DNA of 64,000 bases from Streptomyces sp. R41. GTDB taxonomy: Bacteria > Actinomycetota > Actinomycetes > Streptomycetales > Streptomycetaceae. Below, piece by piece: positions 44,110-52,045 of the stretch. Position numbers and translations under genes: made by a program. Below the pieces are notes generated by a model. That model worked only from the letters and a program-made list of their open reading frames with translations, was not told the origin of the DNA and did not search any database. How positions within the stretch are numbered: position 1 is the stretch's first letter; every line of letters begins with the position of its first letter. The stretch spans positions 10,089,001-10,153,000 of the forward strand of contig NZ_CP163443.1 of NCBI RefSeq assembly GCF_041053055.1. Reading direction: 5' to 3'.

Positions 44110-44474
44110 GCCAGGCGGTTCAGCGCTCGGGAACGCGCCAAGCGGTCAGCCACGCCGGAGCGGCGGCCCGCCCGGCAGGGGACTGGCCCGTCGGCCACAG
44201 GACCAGCGGGGCGCTGCCAAGTCCGCTGCGGGTGAGGGGGCTGGGGCACATGACGGTCCCCGCCCGCTGAACTACCGCCCTCACGCGAAGGTCATCCGCC
44301 CTCAACAACCAAGCCCAGGCCATGACTTCACATGGGGGAGTCAGGGCATGGATAAATCTTCAACCAAGGGTCTCCCGGTCAAGTCAAAGGGTCTACCCGC
44401 ATAGATGGCCCCGATGCTGTCATGCGCACGACCGCTCGGAATTCTGCCGGGCACCACATCGGGAGACCCCCACG
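44110..44474. other. Intergenic stretch, tandem repeat near the nuclease promoter
   Basis: No supported gene. Near its end, AAGGGTCTCCC (44366-44376) and AAGGGTCTACCC (44387-44398) form direct repeats exactly 21 bases apart, two helical turns, about 75 bases before the next gene. They may be activator or repressor sites. The rest shows nothing recognisable. Confidence 0.4.
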
Positions 44475-44999
44475 ATGTCCCGCATATCCCGTCCCCTCGT
44501 CACCAGTCTGTCCGCGCTGGCCCTTGCCGCCGCCGGGCTCACCGTCACCGCCGGTACGGCGCACGCCGCCACCTGCAGCCAGGACTACCTTCCCCTGCCC
44601 GACCCCAGCTGCCAGCCCGGGGACCTCAACCCGGACGTCACCCAGGACACCATCGACTCCACGATCTGCGTCTCCGGCTGGACCGCGACCGTACGGCCTT
44701 CCAGCTCGTACACCACGGCCCTGAAGAAGCAGCAGATCGTCGAGTACGGCTACACCGACACCTCCACCTCCGACTACGAGGAAGACCACTTCGTCCCGCT
44801 CGAACTCGGCGGTTCCCCCAAGAGTGAGCTCAACCTCTGGCCCGAGCCCGAGTACGGCACGAAGACCGCCGCCAACAAGGACACGGTCGAGAACAAGCTC
44901 AAGAAGGCCGTCTGCGCCGGCACCGTCACGCTCACCGACGCCCAGGACGCCATCATCACCGACTGGACGACCGCCCTCTCCACCCTCGGCCTCAGCTGA
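44475..44999 (+). CDS. Secreted HNH/His-Me finger nuclease-like protein
   Basis: A 174-residue exported protein: signal peptide at 1-32 (ending AHA), two cysteine pairs in the first part of the mature chain (ATCSQDYLPLPDPSCQPG) and a core YEEDHFVPLELGGSPKSELNLWPEP. The DHxxPLELGG-x-NLWPE pattern fits the His-Me finger of HNH-type secreted nucleases, with the His as base and Asn in the metal site. No catalytic data can be read from sequence. GGGAGA precedes the ATG. Confidence 0.7.
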   Translation: MSRISRPLVTSLSALALAAAGLTVTAGTAHAATCSQDYLPLPDPSCQPGDLNPDVTQDTIDSTICVSGWTATVRPSSSYTTALKKQQIVEYGYTDTSTSDYEEDHFVPLELGGSPKSELNLWPEPEYGTKTAANKDTVENKLKKAVCAGTVTLTDAQDAIITDWTTALSTLGLS

Positions 45000-45008
45000 C
45001 GTACCGCC

Positions 45009-45041
45009 ATCGGGCCCGACCTCTTCCGGGTCGGGCCCGAT
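45009..45041. terminator. Bidirectional terminator hairpin
   Basis: A perfect 13-base stem, ATCGGGCCCGACC (45009-45021) with GGTCGGGCCCGAT (45029-45041), lies between the convergent nuclease-like and PhnA-domain genes. Confidence 0.8.
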
Positions 45042-45042
45042 G

Positions 45043-45258
45043 TCATGCCTTCTTCAGGAAGGCGGTCTTCAGCACCAGACCCTTGACCTTCTTGGTGTTG
45101 CACTCGATCTCGTCGGGCTTGCCGGTCAGCCGGATGTTCTTCACCAGCGTCCCGCGCTTGAGGGTCTCCGAGGTGCCCTTGACCTTCAGGTCCTTGATCA
45201 CCGTGACGGAGTCGCCGTCCGCCAGGAGGTTTCCGTTGCTGTCCTTCGTCTCGCTCAC
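45043..45258 (-). CDS. PhnA/YjdM C-terminal domain protein
   Basis: A 71-residue protein equal to the C-terminal domain of PhnA/Yjd[24 protein letters not shown], then [12 protein letters not shown], then LKTAFLKKA (an SH3-like beta barrel). The N-terminal zinc ribbon of full-length members is absent, as in many actinobacterial short forms. PhnA was named for a phosphonate locus but is not needed for that pathway; its role is unsettled. It is divergent from the ArsR gene, and a palindromic operator lies between them. Confidence 0.8.
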   Translation of the reverse strand: MSETKDSNGNLLADGDSVTVIKDLKVKGTSETLKRGTLVKNIRLTGKPDEIECNTKKVKGLVLKTAFLKKA

Positions 45259-45308
45259 CGCTGCTCCTCGATCCCTGTGTGGAGCACCAGGATCGTCGGC
45301 AGATGCGG

Positions 45309-45328
45309 AATTGCAAAATTTCGCAATT
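45309..45328. promoter_or_regulatory. AT-rich palindrome, likely ArsR operator
   Basis: AATTGCAAAA facing TTTCGCAATT, matching at nine of ten positions per half. It stands out in a GC-rich genome, lies 51 bases from the PhnA-domain start and 93 bases from the ArsR start, and has the form of ArsR/SmtB operators. Confidence 0.65.
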
Positions 45329-45420
45329 GATTAGATGCTGTGTTGGCTGCAGTCGCAGGTGGCCGGGGCGCAGCGTCCGCGTGCTCCGAGCAGGTGCTCG
45401 AGTGGGGAGGTCGAGAGGTC

Positions 45421-45762
45421 GTGTCGGTTCCGCTGTACCAGGCCAAGGCCGAGTTCTTCCGGATGCTGGGGCATCCCGTACGCATACGGGTCCTGGAGCT
45501 CCTGCAGGAAGGACCGACGCCGGTACGGGAGCTGCTGGCCGCGATCGAAGTGGAGCCGTCCGGCCTGTCGCAGCAACTGGCGGTGCTGCGCCGCTCCGGC
45601 ATCGTCACCTCGACGCGCGACGGCTCCACGGTGGTCTACGAACTGGCCGGCGGAGATGTCGCGGACCTCATGCGGGCGGCCCGGAGGATCCTGACCGAGA
45701 TGCTCGCCGGCCGCAACGAGCTGCTGGCCGAACTGCGAGAAGCCGAGGTCACCACGCGATGA
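45421..45762 (+). CDS. ArsR-family regulator, first copy
   Basis: A 113-residue winged-helix regulator (LYQAKAEFFRMLGHPVRIRVLELL; VEPSGLSQQLAVLRRSGIVTSTRDG; STVVYEL). There are no cysteine pairs, so metal sensing by the classical sites is unlikely. GTG 45421 is chosen for GAGAGG at a good distance and for homology with the second copy at 48970. The SulP gene begins inside its stop (ATGA), so the two are co-translated. Confidence 0.85.
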   Translation: MSVPLYQAKAEFFRMLGHPVRIRVLELLQEGPTPVRELLAAIEVEPSGLSQQLAVLRRSGIVTSTRDGSTVVYELAGGDVADLMRAARRILTEMLAGRNELLAELREAEVTTR

Positions 45763-47012
45763 CCCCGGCGTTCGACCGGGCCTGGACCCGGATCACCACG
45801 CTGCTGCCTGCCCGCGCCGACCTGGCGGAAATGGGACGCGCCCCACGACGGGATCTGCTCGCCGGCCTCACCGTGGCCATCGTCGCGCTGCCCCTCGCCC
45901 TGGGCTTCGGGGTCTCCTCCGGTCTCGGCGCCGAGGCGGGTCTGGCGACCGCGGTCGTCGCCGGATCGCTCGCCGCGGTCTTCGGTGGATCGAACCTGCA
46001 GGTGTCCGGGCCGACCGGTGCGATGACCGTGGTGCTGGTGCCGATCGTCGCCGCACACGGGCCGACGGGCGTCCTGACCGTCGGGTTGATGGCGGGCCTG
46101 ATGCTGCTCGCCCTGGCTGCGCTCAAGGCCGGCAAATACATGCAGTACGTGCCCGCGCCGGTCGTCGAGGGCTTCACGCTGGGCATCGCCTGCGTGATCG
46201 GGTTGCAGCAGGTGCCGAACGCGCTGGGCGTGGCCAAGCCCGATGGCGACCGCGCCCTGGTGGTCACCTGGCGTGCCGTCGAGGAGTTCGCCCGGCATCC
46301 GAACTGGACGGCCGTTGCCATCGCGGCCGCCGTGGCCCTCGTCATGCTGGTGGGAGCCCGCCGGCGGCCGACTCTCCCCTTCTCCATCATCGCGGTGGTC
46401 GCGGCCACGATCGTGGCCCAGCTCGCCGGGCTCCACGCGGCCACGCCGATCGGCGCGCTCCCGTCCGGGCTGCCCGCTCCCTCGCTCGGCTTCCTCGACG
46501 TGAGCTCGCTCGGCTCGCTGCTCGCCCCCGCCGTGGCGGTGGCAGCCCTGGCCGCTCTGGAGTCGCTGCTCTCGGCCTCCGTGGCGGATGGCATGACGGT
46601 CGGTCAGAAGCACGATCCGGACCGGGAGTTGTTCGGCCAGGGCCTGGCCAACATCGCGGCACCGCTGTTCGGCGGCGTACCCGCGACGGGAGCGATCGCG
46701 CGCACCGCGGTCAACGTCCGTACGGGCGCGAGTTCCCGGCTCGCCGCACTCACACACGCCGCGATCCTCGCGGTGATCGTCTTCGCTGCCGCCCCGCTGG
46801 TGGCCAGGATCCCGCTCGCCGCCCTCGCGGGCGTCCTGCTGGCCACGGCGATCCGCATGGTCGAGGTCGGCTCGCTCCGGGCGATGGCGAGGGCCACCCG
46901 CTCCGACGCGTTGATCCTCGTCCTCACCGCCGTCGCCACGCTCGTCCTCGACCTCGTCTACGCCGTGATCATCGGCCAAGGCAAGAGCATCTGGATCACC
47001 CTGCCCCTGTGA
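45759..47012 (+). CDS. SulP-family anion transporter without STAS domain
   Basis: A 417-residue membrane protein with 10-12 helices. Family marks are the N-terminal RRDLLAGLTVAIVALPLALGFG, the SGPTGAMTVVLV segment and the GGVPATGAIARTAVN signature. SulP proteins carry sulfate, bicarbonate or other anions. Most end in a cytoplasmic STAS domain of about 120 residues; this one stops after the last helix (VYAVIIGQGKSIW). A separate STAS gene follows, now pushed away by the TnpB element, so the system is split in two genes. It overlaps the ArsR gene by 4 bases. Confidence 0.87.
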   Translation: MTPAFDRAWTRITTLLPARADLAEMGRAPRRDLLAGLTVAIVALPLALGFGVSSGLGAEAGLATAVVAGSLAAVFGGSNLQVSGPTGAMTVVLVPIVAAHGPTGVLTVGLMAGLMLLALAALKAGKYMQYVPAPVVEGFTLGIACVIGLQQVPNALGVAKPDGDRALVVTWRAVEEFARHPNWTAVAIAAAVALVMLVGARRRPTLPFSIIAVVAATIVAQLAGLHAATPIGALPSGLPAPSLGFLDVSSLGSLLAPAVAVAALAALESLLSASVADGMTVGQKHDPDRELFGQGLANIAAPLFGGVPATGAIARTAVNVRTGASSRLAALTHAAILAVIVFAAAPLVARIPLAALAGVLLATAIRMVEVGSLRAMARATRSDALILVLTAVATLVLDLVYAVIIGQGKSIWITLPL

Positions 47013-47193
47013 AGGGGCGGACCGCGCAAGGAAGTTCACCCGCATCTAGCCAGGATGCCCCGGTCTTCAGGCTGGGGAGGAATGGCTTCCTCGGTCCTGC
47101 GGCGCGGAGCGCCGCAGGACCGCTGCGTAGCACAAAGCCCCCAGGGCGCCCCGGAGTTGACCTGCTCCGTTCGGGCTTACTACGGTGATCTGT

Positions 47194-48348
47194 GTGAAGA
47201 TTGTTGCGCAGGTGAAATTGCGGCCCCGGTCGGCTTATGACGCCGACACGCTGGCCGCGACCCTGCGTGCCTGCAACCGGGGTGCCAACTGGGTCTCCAC
47301 GGTGGCGTTCGACAAGGGCCTCAAGCGCCGCAACGAGTTGCAGGACGAGGTGTACTACGACCTCAAAGCCACCTTCGATCTGTCGGCGCAACCGGCGGTG
47401 CGAGTGGTGAAGAAGGTCGTGGACGCCTACGCGACGATGGCCGGGAACATCAAGGCCGGCCACCTGACCGGCAAGGCCAGGCGCAAAGCGGAGTCCAAGC
47501 CGATCGTCTTCCGCGAGGACGCGGCCCAGCCGTTCGACGACCGGTGCCTTACCTGGAACCTGGACGAGAAGACCGTCTCCATCTGGACCGTCGCGGGCCG
47601 GATCAAGGGCGTGCCGTTCGTGTGCTCGCCCGAGGCACTGAAGATGCTCCAGTACCGCAAGGGCGAGTCCGACCTGATGCTGCGTGACGGGACGCTCTAT
47701 CTCGTCGCCACCATCGACCTGCCCGAACCCGCAGCGTATGAGCCTGACGGCTTCCTCGGCGTGGACCTCGGCATCGTCAACATCGCCACCACGTCGGACG
47801 GAAAGATCATGTCCGGGCGGAAGGTGAACCGCTACCGGCGGCGCATGAACCGCCTGCGCCAGAAGTTGCAGGCCAAGGGCACCAAAAGCGCCAAGCGCAG
47901 GCTGAAAGGCATCCGCCGCCGCGAGGCCCGGTTCGCCGCCGACACCAACCACCACATCGCCAAGACAATCGTCAAGACCGCTGAACGCACCTCGCACGGG
48001 GTCGCCCTGGAAGAGCTGAAGGGCATCCGGCAGAGGGTCACGGCCAAGAAGGAACAGCGGTACCGGCTGCACTCGTGGGCCTTCGCCCAGCTCGGCGCGT
48101 TCGTCGAGTACAAAGCACGGCGGGCAGGTGTGCCCGTGGTCTTCGTCGACCCGCGCAACACCTCCCGCCAGTGCTCCGAGTGCTGGCACACCCACCGCAC
48201 CAACCGGGTGTCCCAGGCCTGGTTCGCGTGCCGCTCCTGCGGAGTGGTGATGCACGCGGACCGCAACGGCTCCCGCAACATCGCCCACCGTGGCGAGGCT
48301 GTGTGGCAGCGGGGCGCAGTCAACCGCCCCAACACCGTCAAGGTGTAG
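47194..48348 (+). CDS. tnpB: TnpB RNA-guided endonuclease
   Basis: A 384-residue TnpB. The RuvC residues are all present: D191 in GVDLGIVN, E273 in ALEELKG and D356 in HADRNGSRNI. The zinc finger is intact (CSEC...CRSC). An N-terminal WED/REC-type part precedes RuvC. TnpB with an omega RNA from the right end cleaves DNA next to a TAM, which keeps the element in the population. GTG 47194 is used; a GTG three codons upstream is possible. Confidence 0.9.
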   Translation: MKIVAQVKLRPRSAYDADTLAATLRACNRGANWVSTVAFDKGLKRRNELQDEVYYDLKATFDLSAQPAVRVVKKVVDAYATMAGNIKAGHLTGKARRKAESKPIVFREDAAQPFDDRCLTWNLDEKTVSIWTVAGRIKGVPFVCSPEALKMLQYRKGESDLMLRDGTLYLVATIDLPEPAAYEPDGFLGVDLGIVNIATTSDGKIMSGRKVNRYRRRMNRLRQKLQAKGTKSAKRRLKGIRRREARFAADTNHHIAKTIVKTAERTSHGVALEELKGIRQRVTAKKEQRYRLHSWAFAQLGAFVEYKARRAGVPVVFVDPRNTSRQCSECWHTHRTNRVSQAWFACRSCGVVMHADRNGSRNIAHRGEAVWQRGAVNRPNTVKV

Positions 48349-48421
48349 GACGTAGGCCAGACGCCACAGCCAGTGGCGGACAGGACTTACAAGCCCCGGG
48401 CTTCAGCCCGAGGTAGTTGAC
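48349..48421 (+). ncRNA. Likely omega RNA 3' scaffold of the TnpB element
   Basis: In this group the guide RNA scaffold overlaps the tnpB 3' end and the right end hairpin, and the guide is whatever sequence follows. Here the scaffold would end at TTGAC 48417-48421 and the guide would begin GACATGACCATTGAG, that is, the first codons of the STAS gene. This is inferred by analogy with ISDra2. Confidence 0.4.
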
Positions 48422-48424
48422 GAC

Positions 48425-48823
48425 ATGACCATTGAGTGGCGCTACACCGCGCACCAGGACCTGGGCGTCCTTTCCGTCGCCGGATACCTCGGCCGCGACG
48501 CAGCGCGCCGGTTCACCGGCGCCATCGGCTGGGTCCTCGCCCGGGGTGCCGGACCCGTCCTCGTCGACCTGACCGAGCTGCGTGGCTGGTCCACGGAGGG
48601 ACAGTTCGCCATCAGCGAGGCGGCCCGGCTGTTGGCGGAGCACGGACGCGTCCTTGAACTGGCCGCGATTCCCGCCGACGGCTCGCTCGTCCCGGACGCT
48701 TCGTGCCCGCCCGTCACGGTGCACCTGGATCTGGCCTCCGCGCTCGCGGCTCATCACGCCGAGCACGATGACGGTGACGGTGAGGATCGGCAGCAGTGGC
48801 GCACCGCCGACTGGCCCGTCTGA
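48425..48823 (+). CDS. STAS-domain protein
   Basis: A 132-residue single STAS domain: DLGVLSVAGYLGRDAARRF (first strand and helix), then GPVLVDLTELRGWSTEGQFAI with the loop where anti-anti-sigma factors carry the phosphorylated Ser, and a C-terminal helix followed by an acidic tail (HDDGDGEDRQQ). It may be the missing regulatory domain of the SulP transporter upstream, or an anti-sigma antagonist. Its original ribosome site AAGGAAG (47028-47034) is now 1.4 kb away; the IS end supplies GAGG at 48410-48413, 11 bases before the ATG. Confidence 0.8.
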   Translation: MTIEWRYTAHQDLGVLSVAGYLGRDAARRFTGAIGWVLARGAGPVLVDLTELRGWSTEGQFAISEAARLLAEHGRVLELAAIPADGSLVPDASCPPVTVHLDLASALAAHHAEHDDGDGEDRQQWRTADWPV

Positions 48824-48969
48824 CCGGGGGTGCGGCGGGCGGACGCGAATTGGGTCCTGCCGGTCGGACGGGCGAGGATGGTCCGCATGGGTGTGACAAG
48901 TGGGCGGGTGCGACGCGCCGAGGAGTGGTCGGTACGGCCGTGCCGGTGCGTCGGAGAGGGGGCGGCAGC

Positions 48970-49320
48970 ATGAGTACGCCGCTGTACCAACTGAAGGCCG
49001 AGTTCTTCAAGACGCTCGGGCATCCGGCCCGCATCCGAGTCCTCGAGCTGCTGAGCGAGCGCGAGCACGCGGTGGCGGAGATGCTGCCCGAGGTGGGGAT
49101 CGAGCCAGCGCACCTGTCCCAGCAGCTGGCCGTGCTGCGGCGGGCGAACCTGGTCGTCACCCGCAAGGAGGGCTCGACCGTGTACTACTCCCTGACCAGC
49201 CCGCACGTGGCGGAGCTGCTCAGGGTCGCGCGGACCATCCTCTCCGGAGTCCTGGCGGGGCAGGCCGAGCTCCTTGCCGACCTGAAGGCCGCTCAGGGGA
49301 AGGCGAAGCCGACCGCGTAA
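48970..49320 (+). CDS. ArsR-family regulator, second copy
   Basis: A 116-residue winged-helix regulator very similar to the one at 45421: LYQLKAEFFKTLGHPARIRVLELL and IEPAHLSQQLAVLRRANLVVTRKEGS. No metal-binding cysteine pair. AGAGGGGGCGGCAGC precedes the ATG. The pair flanks the SulP and STAS genes, suggesting a local duplication or two-input control. Confidence 0.85.
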   Translation: MSTPLYQLKAEFFKTLGHPARIRVLELLSEREHAVAEMLPEVGIEPAHLSQQLAVLRRANLVVTRKEGSTVYYSLTSPHVAELLRVARTILSGVLAGQAELLADLKAAQGKAKPTA

Positions 49321-49410
49321 ACCTGGGCTCACCGCCGTGTCAGCACGTTTCACGGCGGTGCGGGCACCCGCGTGGTACGGGAGTTGGCCGGATGTCTTCT
49401 GTGTGAAGCG

Positions 49411-49439
49411 TTGACTAGAAAGCGCTTGCCCCTTACGTT
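49411..49439 (+). promoter_or_regulatory. Promoter with LacI-type operator before pectate lyases
   Basis: TTGACT (49411-49416) and TACGTT (49434-49439) are spaced 17 bases. The palindrome GAAAGCGCTTGC (49418-49429), built on the AAGCGCTT core typical of LacI-family sites, lies between them, where a repressor would block RNA polymerase. Confidence 0.6.
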
Positions 49440-49470
49440 TCCCGTTCAGCAGCGTGACTCGCGTGTGACA

Positions 49471-49484
49471 TCTCGTATACGAGA
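49471..49484. promoter_or_regulatory. Perfect 14-base palindrome, GntR/FCD-type operator
   Basis: TCTCGTATACGAGA is a perfect palindrome centred on GTATAC, as in operators of GntR regulators of the FCD group that often govern uronate use. It lies 32 bases after the predicted -10 box and 154 bases before the first pectate lyase ATG. Confidence 0.6.
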
Positions 49485-49637
49485 CACCAGATCTTCGAGC
49501 CGCACCACCTGGGCAAGTAGCCGCACCAGGGCCAGTGAATCCCCGTACGAGTGTTGCCGCGCGCCACGTGCTGTTCAACATGAAGTCCAACGTTCGAGTA
49601 CATGACCCCCACGGACATCCCGAAGGGACACACCCGC

Positions 49638-50618
49638 ATGCGTACTCGCCCCCCACAAAGGCACTCCCGCCGACTGGTCCTGACGGCGACGGCGACAGCC
49701 GCCCTGGCCTTCACCACGGCACTCGTGCTGCCGCAGTCCGCGGGAGCCGCCGAGACCTCCCCGGTCGGCTTCGGCGCAGGGACCACCGGCGGTGGCAGCG
49801 CGACCGCCGTCACCGTCAGCACGCTCGACGCCTTCAAGACGGCCGTCACCGGTGACGCGGCCAAGGTGATCAAGGTCAACGGACTGATCCCGCTGAGCGG
49901 TCAGGTCGACATCGGCTCCAACACCACGGTCCTGGGCGTCGGTTCGTCGTCCGGGTTCACCGGCGGCGGACTGCGCCTGAAGAAGGTGACCAATGTCGTC
50001 GTCCGCAACCTGAACATCAGCAAGCCGGTCGCGCCCGCCGACGGCATCACCGTGCAGGCGTCGACGAAGGTGTGGATCGACCACAACTCGTTCTCGGCGG
50101 ACCGCGACCACGACAAGGACTACTACGACGGCCTGCTCGACATCAATCACGGCTCCGACTACGTCACCGTGTCCTGGAACACCTTCAAGGACCACTACAA
50201 GGGTTCGCTCGTCGGCCACAGCGACAACAACGCGAGCGAGGACACCGGGCATCTGCGGGTGACGTACCACCACAACTACTTCAGCAACGTCTACTCGCGC
50301 ATCCCCAGCCTGCGCTTCGGCACCGGCCACTTCTACGACAACTACGTCGTCGGGGCCGAGACGGCCGTCCATTCGCGCATGGGTGCGCAGATGCTCGTCG
50401 AGAACAACGTCTTCCGCTCCACGAAGGTCGCCGTCACCACGAGCCGCGACAGCGACGTGGACGGTTACGCCAACCTGCGCGGCAACGATCTCGGCGGAGC
50501 CGCCACCGAGATCTCTCAGGTGGGCACCCTCACCACCCCGCCCTACAGCTACACCGCCGAAGCGGCCTCGACGGTCGTCGCCTCGGTGACCTCCGGCGCG
50601 GGCGCCGGGAAGCTCTGA
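49638..50618 (+). CDS. Secreted pectate lyase, family PL1
   Basis: A 326-residue secreted lyase with signal peptide to about residue 37 (PQSAGA). It forms a right-handed beta-helix; the core is VWIDHNSFSADRDHDKDYYDGLLDINHGSDYVTVSW (split: VWIDHNSFS, DGLLDINHGSDYVTVSW), with Ca-binding Asp residues, and the catalytic Arg in SRIPSLRFG with following HFYDNYV. It cuts polygalacturonate by elimination. GAAGGGA lies upstream of ATG 49638. It is the first gene of a two-gene pectin operon. Confidence 0.92.
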   Translation: MRTRPPQRHSRRLVLTATATAALAFTTALVLPQSAGAAETSPVGFGAGTTGGGSATAVTVSTLDAFKTAVTGDAAKVIKVNGLIPLSGQVDIGSNTTVLGVGSSSGFTGGGLRLKKVTNVVVRNLNISKPVAPADGITVQASTKVWIDHNSFSADRDHDKDYYDGLLDINHGSDYVTVSWNTFKDHYKGSLVGHSDNNASEDTGHLRVTYHHNYFSNVYSRIPSLRFGTGHFYDNYVVGAETAVHSRMGAQMLVENNVFRSTKVAVTTSRDSDVDGYANLRGNDLGGAATEISQVGTLTTPPYSYTAEAASTVVASVTSGAGAGKL

Positions 50619-50648
50619 CCACTCCCATCTGGAAGAAGGCATCGGGAC

Positions 50649-51455
50649 ATGACTTCACCAGCACCCTCGCGCGCTCGTCGGCGCGCACTCACCGGCACGC
50701 TGGCCGCACTTGGCCTCTCGGGTGTCATGATCATGGCGGAAAGCTCCCTGTCTCCGGCAAGCGCCGCCACCTGGCCCACCGCGAACGGCAGCCAGGCGGT
50801 CTCCTCCACCATCTCGGTCTCCGGCACCAAGGACTACGGGATGAAGCGCCTCTACGGCACCGGTGACCTGGGCAGCGGTAGCCAGGACGAGGACCAGGGG
50901 CCGATCCTGGAACTGGCCGCGGGCACCGTCCTGAAGAACGTCATCATCGGCTCTCCCGCCGCGGACGGCATCCACTGCCTGGGCAGCTGCACGCTGCAGA
51001 ACGTCTGGTGGGAGGACGTCGGCGAGGACGCGGCGACGTTCCTGGGCTCCTCGTCGTCCAACGTGTACACCGTCTCCGGCGGTGGCGCGAAGGAAGCCAG
51101 CGACAAGGTGTTCCAGTTCAACGGCGCCGGAACGCTGAACGTCTCGAACTTCGCGGTGCAGAACTTCGGCACCTTCGTCCGGTCGTGCGGCAACTGCAAG
51201 ACGCAGTACAAGCGGACGATCAACCTCAACACCATCGAGGCGACCCACAAGGGAAGCCGGATCGTCGGCATCAACACCAACTACGGCGACAGCGCGACCC
51301 TGAAGGCCATCAAGATCGTCGGGGACACCAGCAAGAAGATCATCCCCTGCCAGAAGTACATCGGCAACAACACGGGTGCGGAGCCGACCAAGAACGGCAC
51401 GGGCCCTGACAGCACCTACTGCAAGTACGCGACCTCCGACATCACCTACAGCTGA
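50649..51455 (+). CDS. Secreted pectate lyase, family PL3
   Basis: A 268-residue secreted lyase. Signal peptide to about residue 40 (SLSPASA). The PL3 fold is indicated by the order GPILELAAGTVLKNVIIGSPAADGIHCLG, then NVWWEDVGEDAATFLG, then VFQFNGAGTLNVSNF (pieces quoted in part) and cysteine pairs (CLGSC; CGNC). It complements the PL1 enzyme in pectin degradation. It starts 30 bases after the PL1 gene and is followed by a strong terminator. Confidence 0.92.
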   Translation: MTSPAPSRARRRALTGTLAALGLSGVMIMAESSLSPASAATWPTANGSQAVSSTISVSGTKDYGMKRLYGTGDLGSGSQDEDQGPILELAAGTVLKNVIIGSPAADGIHCLGSCTLQNVWWEDVGEDAATFLGSSSSNVYTVSGGGAKEASDKVFQFNGAGTLNVSNFAVQNFGTFVRSCGNCKTQYKRTINLNTIEATHKGSRIVGINTNYGDSATLKAIKIVGDTSKKIIPCQKYIGNNTGAEPTKNGTGPDSTYCKYATSDITYS

Positions 51456-51468
51456 TTTCTCTTCCCCG

Positions 51469-51511
51469 GCGACTGAACGAACCGGCCCCGCGCGCCGGTT
51501 CGTTCAGTCGC
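51469..51511 (+). terminator. Strong terminator after the pectate lyase operon
   Basis: A perfect 18-base stem, 51469-51486 with 51494-51511, with a 7-base loop, begins 13 bases after the PL3 stop and points both ways toward the convergent remnant gene. Confidence 0.85.
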
Positions 51512-51536
51512 ATGCCGGCTTCGGACCCGGGGCACG

Positions 51537-52045
51537 TCACCGGGCCTCCCTCGCCAGTGCCGCCAAGTCCTCGTCCGTGAGCAGGCGGTTGTCGCGAGCC
51601 GTCAACTCCCCGGCCCTGACGAGTACTTCGTCGACCTGGGCGTGGGTTGGGTCGATCCCGAGTGCCGCCAGCCTGTCGGGCAGGGCGTACGGGCCGCTGT
51701 CGGGGGTGAAGGGGACCTTGCGGTCGTTGCCGACCAGGGTGGGCTCCAGGCCGTTGTGCAGAAGGATGTCGACCTCCGTCTCCTGGGTGATGAGGCCCAT
51801 GCCGACCCAGCAGAAGGCGTGGGTGCCGGTCACCGGGTGATTCCATGCGTGTGATAGCCCGTCAGGGACTCGCCGGCCCAGGCCAGTTCCGTCAGCCGCC
51901 CGGTCCTGATCCCGGTCCGTACGCCGTACAGCGCCTCGAAGGCGAGGGCCGTCGGGGCCGGATCGGCGTTGCCGGGGCCGCCGCAGTAGCCGTTGACCGA
52001 GAGCTCGGCCATCACCCCGGGCACCACGTACACCGGGGCGCTCAC
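51537..52045 (-). pseudogene. HMGL/homocitrate synthase-like remnant, truncated and frameshifted
   Basis: Two overlapping minus-strand frames together read the C-terminal part of a DRE-TIM metallolyase: ELSVNGYCGGPGNADPAP and ALEFEALYGV-like segment ending GESLTGY in one frame, then, after a one-base shift near 51835-51846, AWNHPVTGTHAFCW, then VDILLHNGLEPTLVGND and a C-terminal helix bundle (LGIDPTHAQVDEVLVRAGEL, LLTDEDLAALA). The N-terminal barrel with the catalytic and metal residues is absent, so it is not functional. Confidence 0.7.

Larger units (their letters stand above)
47040..48421 (+). mobile_element. IS200/IS605-group element with TnpB only
   Basis: A 1382-base element with one gene, tnpB, and no TnpA. 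Left end: just after TTCAC (47035-47039) and with a hairpin at 47058-47077 (8 pairs, UUCA loop). Right end: a hairpin at 48394-48413 (same UUCA loop, one mismatch) and terminal TTGAC (48417-48421). The left TTCAC and right TTGAC fit the cleavage-site/TAM logic of this group. Boundaries are inferred: removing this block places AAGGAAG eight bases before the STAS ATG and restores a clean SulP-STAS spacing. TnpA from another element would be needed to move it. Confidence 0.7.

Noticed and set aside
45759..47012. SulP gene as truncated by the TnpB element
   Set aside because: The stop lies 27 bases before the predicted element boundary and a ribosome site for the STAS gene follows it, so the short form predates the insertion.
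48425..48823. STAS gene as a piece of SulP split by the IS
   Set aside because: It has its own start and, without the IS, its own ribosome site; the SulP frame does not lead into it.
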